Assembly (NCBI GenBank): GCA_024653485.1 | Contig: JANLFY010000001.1 | Location: forward strand, 77,517-141,516 | Direction: 5' to 3' | DNA from: Bacillota bacterium | Lineage (GTDB): Bacteria; Bacillota; SHA-98; UBA4971 | Length of the DNA stretch: 64,000 bases | Shown here: piece by piece, positions 1 to 8,403 of the stretch | How the letters are laid out: the number at the start of each line of letters is the position of its first letter | How positions within the stretch are numbered: the first letter of the stretch is position 1 | Notes under the pieces: model-generated | The model's input: the letters and a program-made list of their open reading frames with translations, nothing else | What the model was told of the DNA's origin: nothing | Databases searched by the model: none | Made by a program: the position numbers and the translations under genes

Positions 1-1
1 G

Positions 2-97
2 ATGGGAGAGCAGGGAGCCGCCACGCGGACGGCGAAGATAATCGTGCATTACTTGGATACGGGGCGCTGGGAGGGCTGTGGTTTTGAGAAAGGCTAG
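2..97 (+). CDS. 3' end of an upstream gene, possibly lptC-like
   Basis: A reading frame is open from base 2 to a TAG at 95-97 and ends with residues including YLDTGRWEG. It overlaps the GTG start of the following LptA-like gene by about 20 bases, as expected for a tightly packed operon. LptC-type genes usually precede lptA, and the visible tail would suit an LptC/OstA-type beta-strand repeat, but about 31 residues are too few to identify it. A second frame is also open to a TGA at 85-87, so even the frame is not certain. Confidence 0.35.
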   Translation: MGEQGAATRTAKIIVHYLDTGRWEGCGFEKG

Positions 98-806
98 TGC
101 TGCTCATGATGGTGGCGGCAGGGGCTTCAGCGCCTGCGCGTGGTCGGTGGACTTGGCGCGACATGTCGCAAGGCCCGCGTTGCGGAAGGTGACGTGCTGC
201 GTGGCGTGCCTGGCGCTTCTCGCCGGAGGCCTCACTTCCTGGGGAGGGCGGGCATGGGCGCAGTCGCAGTCGACGGGCGCGGCCGCCGCGGCCGGGGGCA
301 AGACCTTCGAGATGACCGCGGAACAGGTCACGTACCGTGGCAAGGATCGAGTGACCGTCGCCGAAGGCAAGGTTCTCATCGTGTATGGGTCCTTCAAGGT
401 GTCCGGCGATTGGGCCGAGTACGACGATCGAGTGCCGTGCGTGCGTGTGCGAGGGAAGGAAAGGGTCAGGTTCGAGGATACGGCTGACAAGACAGTGTTG
501 AGTGCGGGAGAAATCGTCTTCTACTTGAGTGATGAGAAAGTGGAGGCCTCCGGCGGAGTTACCCTGAGCTATCAGGGCGGCCGTTCCCTCGCTTCGGGCG
601 ACATCCTTACCTACCTGGGCAGGGAGAAGAAGGGCGTCGTCGCTGGGAACGCGCGGGTGGAGCTCGGCGGAAAGGTGTTCACTGCCGCCTCCGTAACAGT
701 GTTCTTCTCGGAGGAGAGGATCATCGCGACGGGCGGTACGCGCACGATCATCCCGAGCGAGGAGATGACCGCCCCGGACTCGTCGAGCCCTGGGAAGGAG
801 CAGTAG
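78..806 (+). CDS. lptA: LptA/OstA-like periplasmic LPS-transport protein
   Basis: This is probably the periplasmic bridge protein of the lipopolysaccharide export machine. The 242-residue product has a hydrophobic stretch at about 40-60 ending AWA|QS, a likely signal-peptidase I site. It is followed by an OstA-type repeat fold from about residue 75 ([20 protein letters not shown], then repeated short beta strands around VEASGGV and [10 protein letters not shown]). The GTG start at 78 has a GGGAGGG ribosome site just upstream, though the N-region before the hydrophobic core is long, so a later start is possible. lptB and an LptF/G permease follow, which supports the role. The size is slightly above the usual 170-200 residues because of the long leader. 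Confidence 0.8.
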   Translation: MVLRKASAAHDGGGRGFSACAWSVDLARHVARPALRKVTCCVACLALLAGGLTSWGGRAWAQSQSTGAAAAAGGKTFEMTAEQVTYRGKDRVTVAEGKVLIVYGSFKVSGDWAEYDDRVPCVRVRGKERVRFEDTADKTVLSAGEIVFYLSDEKVEASGGVTLSYQGGRSLASGDILTYLGREKKGVVAGNARVELGGKVFTAASVTVFFSEERIIATGGTRTIIPSEEMTAPDSSSPGKEQ

Positions 807-955
807 CGCGGCCGACCGTCCCGCGTCTTTGCGTCTCCAAGAACGCCTCAGCTTTTCGCGGGCGAGAGGTGGTCGAATGGAAGCGAGAAGCAACGCAGCG
901 GCCACGTGAGGACGCCGCACGTGCGGAGGAAGGAAAGAGGTTTGGAGGGTGTTGT

Positions 956-1675
956 GTGTCGATCGTCTGCCGGGATCTCGCAAAGTCGTACGGCCGGCGC
1001 AGGGTCGTGCAGGGCGTGAGCCTCGAGGTCGAGCAGGGCGAGGTGGTAGGGCTGCTGGGTCCGAACGGTGCCGGCAAGACCACCACGTTCTACATGATAG
1101 TTGGACTCGAAGCGGCCCAGGGGGGTAGCATAACCCTCGCGGGGCGCGACATCACGAGGCTTCCCATGCACCGCCGGGCGCGGCTCGGCTTGGGCTACCT
1201 CGCGCAAGAGCCTTCGATCTTCAGGAAGATGACGGTAGAGGAGAACATCCTCGCCGTGTTAGAGCTCATGGGGCTATCTTGCGCCGCGCGCCGCGACCGA
1301 CTCGAGGGACTCCTGGACGAGCTGGCCATAGGCCACATCCGCAAGCAGATGGGGTACACGCTGTCCGGCGGGGAGCGGAGGCGGGTGGAGATAGCGAGAG
1401 CTCTAGCCACCTCGCCGAAATTCATCTTGCTGGACGAGCCTTTCACCGGGGTCGACCCGATAGCCGTTGCAGACATCCAGGAGATCATAGGGCGGTTTCG
1501 GCGGCAGGGCTTGGGCGTGCTCATCACCGATCACAACGTCCGCGACACCCTTTCCATCGTGGACCGCGCTTACATAATGCATCAAGGCAAGATCCTGGTG
1601 TCGGGCGACGCGGAGTCCATCGCTGAGGACCCCGTGGCGCGCAAGTTCTACCTTGGGGAGCGGTTTACACTTTGA
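956..1675 (+). CDS. lptB: LPS export ABC transporter ATPase LptB
   Basis: Cytoplasmic ATPase that would power LPS extraction from the inner membrane together with the LptF/G permease. The start is placed at GTG 956 (giving [13 protein letters not shown]), behind a TGGAGGGT ribosome site. The frame is open further upstream to 869, but that would add 29 unconserved residues. The 239-residue product has Walker A (GPNGAGKTT), Q-loop region [16 protein letters not shown] signature LSGGERRR, Walker [13 protein letters not shown] and the H-loop ITDHN. This [24 protein letters not shown] pattern is characteristic of LptB rather than of general importers. Its stop overlaps the start of the next gene by two bases. 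Confidence 0.93.
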   Translation: MSIVCRDLAKSYGRRRVVQGVSLEVEQGEVVGLLGPNGAGKTTTFYMIVGLEAAQGGSITLAGRDITRLPMHRRARLGLGYLAQEPSIFRKMTVEENILAVLELMGLSCAARRDRLEGLLDELAIGHIRKQMGYTLSGGERRRVEIARALATSPKFILLDEPFTGVDPIAVADIQEIIGRFRRQGLGVLITDHNVRDTLSIVDRAYIMHQGKILVSGDAESIAEDPVARKFYLGERFTL

Positions 1676-2766
1676 TCGTGCCAAGGACTAGGTTGCTCGA
1701 ACGCTACTTATACAGGGAACTTCTCGGTCCGCTCCTGTTTTCCGTGGCGGCTTTCACGCTCATGATGATAGCGGGCGATCTGCTGTTCCAACTGGCGCGT
1801 ATGCTCGTGGACGGCGCGGTGAGCGTGGGGACCGCGCTTCAGATCTTCGCCCTCGGCCTACCACGAGTCATGGTCCTCGTGCTGCCCATGTCGACGCTCC
1901 TCGGGACGCTCCTCTGCTACAGCCGCCTGTCCGCGGGGAGCGAGGTGGTGGCCATGCGCGCCGCCGGCATGAGCCTGCAGCGGGTGATGGCGCCGGCCGT
2001 GGCGCTTGCCCTGCTAGTCAGCCTGGTTACCGTTGCGTTGAACGAGACGGTGGTTCCGGCTGCAAATCGCACGTCCGAGCGGATCATGTGGGAGGTCGGA
2101 CGCCGCAAGAACCCGTTCGTTCAGGAGAGGACGGTCATAAAGGAATTCGACGGTGGCGCCCTCGCGAGGCTCATCTACGCGGATTCGTACGACGCGCGCG
2201 AGAAGGTGTTCAAGAGGGTCACCGTGCAGGAGTTCGAGAATGGGAAGCTCGCCAGGATCACCGAGGCGGCGCGCGCCCGTTGGGAGGACACAGTCTGGTG
2301 GTTTGAGGACGGGGTGGTGTACACGGTGCTGGGCGGCGACAGAGTGGCGTCGGTGAGGTTCGCGAGGCAGGAAGCACGGATCGCTCACGAACCGTCAGAG
2401 GTCGCGAAGGGAGCGCTCACCCCGCAGGAGATGTCCGCCAGGGAGCTCGCCGATCACATCCGCGACCTGGCAGCGCAAGGCGCGAATACGTCCCGTCTCC
2501 TCGTAGAGTTGTACCTCAAATTCGCCATCCCCTTCGCAAGCCTCGTATTCGGGCTCGTCGGAGCGCCGCTCGGCATCAGGGCTCATAGGGCATCCACGTC
2601 GTTGGGCTTTGGGATGAGCATACTCATCATCTTTGTCTACTATGTTATAATGAGCTTGAGTTGCGCGGTTGCGGAGCGGGGCAGCGCGCCGCCTGCGGTT
2701 GGGGCGTGGTTCTCGAACATGGTCTTCGGGATCTGCGGTGCGCTGATGATCGCGCGCAAGTCCTGA
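1672..2766 (+). CDS. LptF/LptG (YjgP/YjgQ) family LPS export permease
   Basis: Inner-membrane permease of the LPS transport complex, 364 residues, the usual length. Three hydrophobic helices lie in the first 130 residues ([54 protein letters not shown]). A periplasmic beta-rich domain follows (about 130-270), then three C-terminal helices ([20 protein letters not shown] onward). The TTG start at 1672 overlaps the lptB stop, giving translational coupling. Proteobacterial machines use an LptF plus LptG pair. Only one permease is visible here, so it may act as a homodimer or pair with a gene outside the window. Confidence 0.9.
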   Translation: MIVPRTRLLERYLYRELLGPLLFSVAAFTLMMIAGDLLFQLARMLVDGAVSVGTALQIFALGLPRVMVLVLPMSTLLGTLLCYSRLSAGSEVVAMRAAGMSLQRVMAPAVALALLVSLVTVALNETVVPAANRTSERIMWEVGRRKNPFVQERTVIKEFDGGALARLIYADSYDAREKVFKRVTVQEFENGKLARITEAARARWEDTVWWFEDGVVYTVLGGDRVASVRFARQEARIAHEPSEVAKGALTPQEMSARELADHIRDLAAQGANTSRLLVELYLKFAIPFASLVFGLVGAPLGIRAHRASTSLGFGMSILIIFVYYVIMSLSCAVAERGSAPPAVGAWFSNMVFGICGALMIARKS

Positions 2767-2896
2767 GATCGCCCTGGTCCCGGGACGAGGAGCGAGGAGA
2801 GAGCTCGTTTGCTCTCGACTCGGAGGGGGCGGCTGTGGAGGGGGCAAGCTGGAGGACGTACGAGGGTTTGCCCCGTGACCGCCTAGGAGGTATACA

Positions 2897-4312
2897 GTGT
2901 ACGGTCTTACGCTCGTGCTTATGCTGATAGTGGTGGGCGGGGTCATCGCCTTCATAGGCGACCGCATCGGCATGAAGGTGGGACGCAGGAGGCTCAGCAT
3001 ATTCGGCCTGCGACCGAGGCACACCTCGATGATCGTCACCGTCATAACGGGGATAGTCGTGTCCACCACATCCCTCATCGTCATGAGCATAGTGTCCAAA
3101 GACGTCAGGACCGCCCTCTTCGACATGCATGAGATCCAGGCTGCGCTCGCTACCACCAGGCAGGAGCTGGCGTCGGCCGTGACACGCCTTTCAACGCAGC
3201 AGCAAGAGCTGGCAGCGAAGGAACAGAGAGTGGGCGAGCTCCAGGGGCAGATAGAGACGCTAACGGGCGAGATAGACAAGTTGTCGGCGGCCGCCAAGAC
3301 CAAAGCAAAGGAATACGAGATCCTCACGGCGAGGAACGAGACGCTTGCCGCCGAATTGGAGCAGGTGAAAAGGGAGCGGGTCAAGGCGGAGAGCGACCTT
3401 ACCCAGGTTCAGAGCGAGCTGGGGAGATTGCAGAAGCAGTACCAGGACATGAAAACCCAGCTCAACGAGACGAAAGCTAGCTACACGGAGGCCCAGGAGA
3501 AGCTCGGGGAGGCCAACCGGCGCATCGTCGCCCTCCAGGACACGGAGAAGGAACTCAAGCGGACCATCTCGCGGCTGGATGACGAGAAGCAGAAGCTGGA
3601 GGACGAGAGCCGGGCGCTGGAGACGCGCATTCGAGACCTCACGCAGGGTGCGAACGTCCTGTATTCGTACCTGCAGGGGATGTCCCAGTACCTGGAGGGC
3701 CTGCAGCTTTCCGACATTACGTACCGGGCCGACGAGATCATCCTCGCCACCGTCATAGAAGGCTCGAGACCCATCGAGGAAATACGGCGAGAAGTTGCCG
3801 CCTTCCTGCAGAAGGCCGACAAGCTGGCTCTTGGGAGGAAGGCCAAGATCGAGGGAAGCGAGAACGAGGCCATCATATTCTTCACGGATAACCTCGAGAA
3901 CACCGCGCAGAGGATAGCCGGCGCGAAAGGGCCCGTAGTGGTCAGGCTGGTGTCCGCGACCAATGCTTTCGTCGGGCAACCGGTGTACGCTTACTTGCAG
4001 TTCTTCGAGAACAAGCTCATCTTCAAGCAAGGCCAGGTCGTGGCGGAACGAGAGATAGACGGGTCGCTCGGGGCGAACAGGGTTCAGGACGATCTGATGA
4101 CCCTGCTAATGGCGGCGAACGACGAGGCGACCCGGCGAGGGATGGTCACGGACTCCGAAGGGAGAGTGGGAGAGGCGCCTCTCTCCGAATTCAACGCCGC
4201 CGCCTCCAAGATCGTGGAGGCCGGCCGCAAGGTGCGTGTCCTTGCCGTTGCGGCGCAGGACACGTGGAACACGAAGCCCCCGCTGAAAGTGTCCTTCCAA
4301 GTGGTCCGATGA
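2897..4312 (+). CDS. DUF3084-type membrane-anchored coiled-coil protein
   Basis: The function is unknown. The 471-residue protein has two N-terminal membrane helices (LTLVLMLIVVGGVIAFIGD and MIVTVITGIVVSTTSLIVMSIV) separated by the basic RRRLSIFGLRPRHTS motif typical of DUF3084. A long coiled coil covers about residues 75-255 (heptads rich in E, L and Q), and a compact C-terminal domain follows from about 265. The GTG start at 2897 is preceded by GGAGGT. It follows the lpt genes in the same direction, so a structural role in the envelope is plausible, but that is inference from position only. Confidence 0.85.
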   Translation: MYGLTLVLMLIVVGGVIAFIGDRIGMKVGRRRLSIFGLRPRHTSMIVTVITGIVVSTTSLIVMSIVSKDVRTALFDMHEIQAALATTRQELASAVTRLSTQQQELAAKEQRVGELQGQIETLTGEIDKLSAAAKTKAKEYEILTARNETLAAELEQVKRERVKAESDLTQVQSELGRLQKQYQDMKTQLNETKASYTEAQEKLGEANRRIVALQDTEKELKRTISRLDDEKQKLEDESRALETRIRDLTQGANVLYSYLQGMSQYLEGLQLSDITYRADEIILATVIEGSRPIEEIRREVAAFLQKADKLALGRKAKIEGSENEAIIFFTDNLENTAQRIAGAKGPVVVRLVSATNAFVGQPVYAYLQFFENKLIFKQGQVVAEREIDGSLGANRVQDDLMTLLMAANDEATRRGMVTDSEGRVGEAPLSEFNAAASKIVEAGRKVRVLAVAAQDTWNTKPPLKVSFQVVR

Positions 4313-4314
4313 AT

Positions 4315-4357
4315 CCCGAGGCGGGCTCGCTCTGGACGGGGCACGAGCCGTCTCGGG
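4315..4357 (+). terminator. Hairpin after the lpt/DUF3084 genes
   Basis: An imperfect inverted repeat pairs CCCGAG and GGCTCG (4315-4329) with CGAGCC and CTCGGG (4344-4357), beginning three bases after the stop codon. No T-run follows, so it may be a weak terminator or an RNA 3'-end protector. Confidence 0.4.
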
Positions 4358-4404
4358 CCCCACGGGTCACGGGTCGGGATCGTCGGACCGCATCCGTTTG
4401 CCTT

Positions 4405-4438
4405 GAGATGCCCTGAAAGCCGAGATGCCCTGAAGGGC
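4405..4438 (+). repeat. Imperfect 17-bp tandem duplication
   Basis: GAGATGCCCTGAAAGCC (4405-4421) is followed immediately by a copy matching at 15 of 17 positions (4422-4438). It lies in the 589-bp gap between the DUF3084 gene and the first ompM. Apart from the hairpin at 4315 and the palindrome at 4873, no other element was recognised in that gap. Confidence 0.7.
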
Positions 4439-4872
4439 GTGGACCACCGCCTTCCTCACAAGTCCCACCGCGTCCAACGGATCCCTGCATCCCCCGAACT
4501 TGTCTCGGCTCCCACTAACCCACACGGGCAGGTATAGCTCGCACGGGCAGGATTATGTAAACCTACAGAGAACTCACAATCCCAAGCGCATGAGCTGCGG
4601 TGGCTCGACTCAACGTTGACTCCAGGAGCTCGCGTAAGGCCGCGGCTGGCGCCGCGGCGCTTCATGCGTTTACCGTAGCAACATTCGCAGCAATGATCGC
4701 AGGCTTTTGCGCCGTCGGCAATCCGGGCGGGAAAGGAGGTGCCCCCATCAGTGTCCGAGCGTCAGGCGGCGGCAAAAGGGCCCATAGCCCCGATCGCAGG
4801 GAGCACAAGGGGTGAGAGGAAACGAGGATGCTCTCATCGCCCAAGCCACCTTGTGTTTCGGGAAGGGCCTTC

Positions 4873-4882
4873 TTCACGTGAA
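4873..4882 (+). other. Palindrome TTCACGTGAA in the ompM leader
   Basis: A perfect 10-bp palindrome lies 20 bases before the ATG of the first OmpM gene and just before its AAGGGGGTAT ribosome site. It could be a protein-binding site or a small mRNA structure. There is no second copy in front of the paralogue. Confidence 0.35.
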
Positions 4883-4901
4883 CTCAAGGGGGTATTGGAC
4901 G

Positions 4902-7670
4902 ATGATGAGAAGACACTTGGCAGCGGTCATGGCGGTCGTTATGGCGTTCACGCTTGCGCTGCCCGTCATGGCCAGTCCCTTCACCGACGTTCCCGAGAGC
5001 CACTGGGCGTACGAAGCCGTGAAGCAGCTTGCGGCCTCGGGCATAGTGGAGGGATTCCCGGATGGGACGTTCAAAGGCGCTGAAGGCATGACCAGATACC
5101 AGATGGCCATGGTGGTCGCGCGAATGCTTTCAGACCTGGACGCGCAGATCAGGGATGCCGTCCAGCAGGCCAAGGATGAAGCGGCCATTTCCGATGCGCA
5201 GCAGCGAGAGGAATTGATGAAGGCCATCGACGAGGCCAAGACGCAGGCCGCCGACGCGTCCAAGGCCGCGGCTGAGGAGGCGGCGAAGGTTGCCGCGGCC
5301 GAGGCAGCGGCGCAGGCGGGGCAGGCGGCGAGGCAAGCAGCCGAGCAGGCCGCGAAGGTTGCTGCCGAGGAGGCAGCGAGGCTTGCGGCGGAACAGGCTG
5401 TACAGGGTGCGGTCGAGGAGGCAAGGAGGGCCGCGGAAGAGGCCGTGAAGGCACATGAAGCCGCCGAGGCGCAGGCGGAGGCGGAGGCCCGGGCGGACGA
5501 GGATGCACGGGCTGAGGCGCAAGGCCAGGCGCAAGCGCCCGCGGGGCAGCCCGTTTCGGAACAGGCTCCCGCCGCGCCGGCCGAGAAGGTCATAGAGCGG
5601 GTCATAGTAGAGAAGCCCATCATCGAGAAGATCATCGAGCAACACATAATCGAGAAGGAAGGAAGCGTGGACCAGGCGACCCTCGACGCGCGGGTGGCCG
5701 AGGCCATAGCCATCATCGAAGCTCTCAAAGCCGAGTTCAGCCAGGAGTTGAGCGTGCTCGGTGTGCGAGTGACTGCTCTGGAGGAGCAGCTCGCAGCCGC
5801 CAACTCCAGACTCGAGAACGTAGACCAAGCCACGGCGGAACTCCGCTCGAAGCTCGCTCAAGCCACTTCGAAGTTGGAGGGCCACATCGCCGGGCACGAT
5901 AAGGTCCGCATCTCCGGCGACAGCCGTGTAACTTTCGAGGACGTCGACGTCCACGGCACGGGGACTCCCTGGCTCGATCCGTTCAATCCCGAGAACAACG
6001 ACGCTCTCGAGAACGCGTCCAGCGCCGACTACGTGTTCGTCCCGACGAGCGAGTTCGAGCACCAGCTGAACTTGAAGCTCACGGCCAACGTCGCGGACGA
6101 GGTCCTGGTCGAGGCGGGGCTCGCGGCCATGACGAACATCCTCGGGGGCGGTTGGGACAATAACACGTTCCAGATCAAGGATAACGGTCTCTATCTGGAC
6201 ATCGCGACCCCGGGCGTGCTGCGGCACTTGCGCGTGGGCGCTGTGGCTGAACCTGCCGGGACTTTCACGAACCTGACCCTGCAGGGCCACATGCTCCGCG
6301 ACGGAGACGGGGTGCCGCTGTACGAAGGCGCTCTCGCCGAGGTCGCGTACGACCGGATGAACGCCACGGGGCTGGTTTGGAGGCTGAAGGCTCCGGACAC
6401 CACGGAGGGCAGCGAGTCGTACGCCAGATACGCTGCGGCCGTCGACGCGAAGCTGTCCCTTTCCGATAACCTCATAGTCGGAGCGACGTACGTGACTGCG
6501 TTCGACGACGACAAGTCGTTGGCGAACGGGCCGGCCGAGGCGAGCAAGGACAGCGTGGCAGCTGTGAACGCGAGAATAGCCCTCGCGCCCGGATGGGGTA
6601 TTTCCGCCGAGTTCGCGAGGCACACCGACGAGGCCGGGTCGCAGCACAACGCGACCGACATGAGCCTCGACGGGCGCATCGGCCCGATTGACGTCGGTGC
6701 GGCTTACAAGAGGATCGAGGCCGGTTACCGTCCGGAGTTCGTGGAAGTGCCGCACGACTCCGATAAGGATCGTGGGATCGACGACAACGTGAAGACGCTA
6801 TCCGTCGAGGCCAGCTTGCCGCTTGCCATGCTTGGCGGCGAGCTCACCCTGAAAGGCGGGTATGAGAAGACAGGCAACGCGGACTGGGTGCCTGAGGCGG
6901 GCGAGAACGGCCGTGACGTCGTGGCGACGAAGGCGGTCGGAGCGGAGTTCGCGAGGAATCTCCTCGGCGCTGACGTCGTGGCTGGCGCGAACCTGGCGTT
7001 TACGCACAGGGACAGCGCTCAGGAGAACCCGATAATCGACTCGCTCGAGATCAACCGGTCCATCTCCGCGAAGTACGCTCCGCTTTCGGTTGAGTACGCG
7101 GCCACCGACGTGCGCGACACCGGCGCGAACGCGCCCGTGTCCTCCGAAAGGGTCCTGGACCTCGACTTCTCGCACAACCTAGCGCCTCAGATAGCGGTGA
7201 GAGCGGGGTACAAGTCCTACAGGATGGACGCCCAGGATCCCAGGAGCGCGGAGGTTGACGAGGACTACTCCGTGAAGACAGCCGGCGTGGACCTTGGCTT
7301 CAACCTCACTACGGTGACGAAGGTCACCGGGTCCTGGGAGTACAAACGCGTCGACTATAGCGAAGCGACGCCGTGGACCGAGGACAGCGCCGAAGTGGCT
7401 GGAGTCAAGACCACGGCCAAAGCCGGAGTCGAGAGCCAGCTGACACCCAACACGAAGCTGACCGGAGAGGTCGGATTGGCATCCGGAGCGGTGCAGGACC
7501 CCGGCGTTGACGGGCGCCTGCTCACCGGGGAGGTCGGCCTCGCGCACCACATCGCGCAGAACACCGATCTCGAGCTCGGCTACAAGGTAGCGTCGTACAC
7601 CGCCAAGGACGATCCGGCCCAGAACTTCAGGTCGAACGCCGCCACGGCGTCGCTGGTCGTGAGGTTCTAG
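4902..7670 (+). CDS. OmpM-type SLH outer-membrane beta-barrel tether (paralogue 1)
   Basis: Probably the abundant porin-like protein that ties the outer membrane to the cell wall in diderm Firmicutes. From the ATG at 4902 (behind AAGGGGGTAT, shared with paralogue 2) it has a signal peptide to VMA|S at about 24 and one SLH domain at 25-80 (FTDVPESHWAYEAVKQL, GFPDGTFKG, MTRYQMAMVVARML). An extended Ala/Glu-rich helix follows at about 90-200, then a VIEKPIIEKIIEQ-type segment, a coiled coil to about 320, and a long C-terminal barrel ending in aromatic VVRF, a typical BAM recognition end. The Ala-rich TolA-like stretch is absent from paralogue 2. Length is 922 residues. In-frame codons extend to 4812 but lack conservation. 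Confidence 0.9.
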   Translation: MMRRHLAAVMAVVMAFTLALPVMASPFTDVPESHWAYEAVKQLAASGIVEGFPDGTFKGAEGMTRYQMAMVVARMLSDLDAQIRDAVQQAKDEAAISDAQQREELMKAIDEAKTQAADASKAAAEEAAKVAAAEAAAQAGQAARQAAEQAAKVAAEEAARLAAEQAVQGAVEEARRAAEEAVKAHEAAEAQAEAEARADEDARAEAQGQAQAPAGQPVSEQAPAAPAEKVIERVIVEKPIIEKIIEQHIIEKEGSVDQATLDARVAEAIAIIEALKAEFSQELSVLGVRVTALEEQLAAANSRLENVDQATAELRSKLAQATSKLEGHIAGHDKVRISGDSRVTFEDVDVHGTGTPWLDPFNPENNDALENASSADYVFVPTSEFEHQLNLKLTANVADEVLVEAGLAAMTNILGGGWDNNTFQIKDNGLYLDIATPGVLRHLRVGAVAEPAGTFTNLTLQGHMLRDGDGVPLYEGALAEVAYDRMNATGLVWRLKAPDTTEGSESYARYAAAVDAKLSLSDNLIVGATYVTAFDDDKSLANGPAEASKDSVAAVNARIALAPGWGISAEFARHTDEAGSQHNATDMSLDGRIGPIDVGAAYKRIEAGYRPEFVEVPHDSDKDRGIDDNVKTLSVEASLPLAMLGGELTLKGGYEKTGNADWVPEAGENGRDVVATKAVGAEFARNLLGADVVAGANLAFTHRDSAQENPIIDSLEINRSISAKYAPLSVEYAATDVRDTGANAPVSSERVLDLDFSHNLAPQIAVRAGYKSYRMDAQDPRSAEVDEDYSVKTAGVDLGFNLTTVTKVTGSWEYKRVDYSEATPWTEDSAEVAGVKTTAKAGVESQLTPNTKLTGEVGLASGAVQDPGVDGRLLTGEVGLAHHIAQNTDLELGYKVASYTAKDDPAQNFRSNAATASLVVRF

Positions 7671-7780
7671 GCTGGAGCTGCAAGACCGTTCCGGATCTGA
7701 CGAGGAATCAGAGACTTCTGCAGGAAGCTCTGAGCTTTGGAAACAGGAGCCGGCTAGCCGTGTAAGTCACGCTAGCCCCG

Positions 7781-7814
7781 CGGAACGCTCTTGCCAGCGG
7801 AACGCTCTTGCCAG
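7781..7814 (+). repeat. Perfect 17-bp tandem duplication
   Basis: CGGAACGCTCTTGCCAG occurs twice without spacing (7781-7797 and 7798-7814), about 110 bases after the stop of the first ompM and directly before a strong hairpin. Confidence 0.85.
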
Positions 7815-7816
7815 AG

Positions 7817-7855
7817 GAGACCGCGGGCTGGGATGCCCTCCCGGCCCGCGGTCTC
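7817..7855 (+). terminator. 12-bp perfect hairpin downstream of ompM1
   Basis: GAGACCGCGGGC (7817-7828) pairs perfectly with GCCCGCGGTCTC (7844-7855) around a 15-nt loop. No T-run follows. Together with the next hairpin it makes a tandem transcription end. Confidence 0.6.
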
Positions 7856-7907
7856 GCGTGTACCGAGACTTCCATCAAAGCCGGCATACCTCAAGAAGAA
7901 TGCTCGC

Positions 7908-7941
7908 AGCGCCCCGGGAAGACGATCCCGGGGCGCTTTCA
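7908..7941 (+). terminator. Rho-independent-type terminator after ompM1
   Basis: AGCGCCCCGGG (7908-7918) pairs with CCCGGGGCGCT (7927-7937), with an 8-nt loop and then TTTC. This should end the ompM1 transcript. The rest of the gap to 8403 holds only the possible small ORF at 8059. Confidence 0.75.
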
Positions 7942-8058
7942 CATATAGTTTAGTGGCGTCGAGTCGACGTCCTGAGCAAGGGCGGGCGATCCGAGACGTA
8001 GACTGGAAGACACTTGATGGTGGGCGCATTGTCTTGGCACCAACGTGGCAGGATAACC

Positions 8059-8253
8059 ATGTTCAGCTTCGAAAAGGAGAATGAGGATGACCTGACGAAT
8101 GATTCCTCGAAACACCTGCGAGACGGCCAAGAAACTTCCGACCAATTGAAGGAATTCTTGTCACAATGGAGAATACATCAAGACGAGGCCGATACTGGTG
8201 TTCTAGCCACGTTTATCCCGTGCGGCAGTGGGCGAGAGGAGGTGAGAACCTGA
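8059..8253 (+). CDS. Possible small ORF, 64 residues, unknown
   Basis: An ATG-started frame (MFSFEKENEDDL...) lies alone between two terminator-bounded ompM genes, in a stretch less GC-rich than its surroundings. The product is hydrophilic and acidic, probably largely helical (SSKHLRDGQETSDQLKEFL), with no signal peptide or membrane segment and no family recognised. The ribosome site (GGCAGGA) is weak. It may be a real small protein or a chance frame in a long ompM2 leader. Confidence 0.3.
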   Translation: MFSFEKENEDDLTNDSSKHLRDGQETSDQLKEFLSQWRIHQDEADTGVLATFIPCGSGREEVRT

Positions 8254-8403
8254 GGTTTCCCACGAAGGCCGATGAGGGATAGAGACAGGGGCGTGCGCCG
8301 GGCGTCGCGGGCCTCAGTGGACGAGGGAACGAGGCTACTCTCCGCCGAGCCCGCGGGGCGAGGCACATCGCCCTGAAGACGACTAAAACCAAGGGGGTAT
8401 ATC

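Noticed and set aside
2395-3384. 329-residue minus-strand frame over the lptF/G and DUF3084 genes
   Set aside because: Crosses two well-supported genes and a promoter-free junction; composition is that of a shadow frame.
5130-6755. 541-residue frame on the minus strand opposite the first ompM
   Set aside because: Antisense shadow created by GC-rich coding bias; it has no ribosome site or domain, whereas the plus strand encodes a clear SLH-barrel protein.
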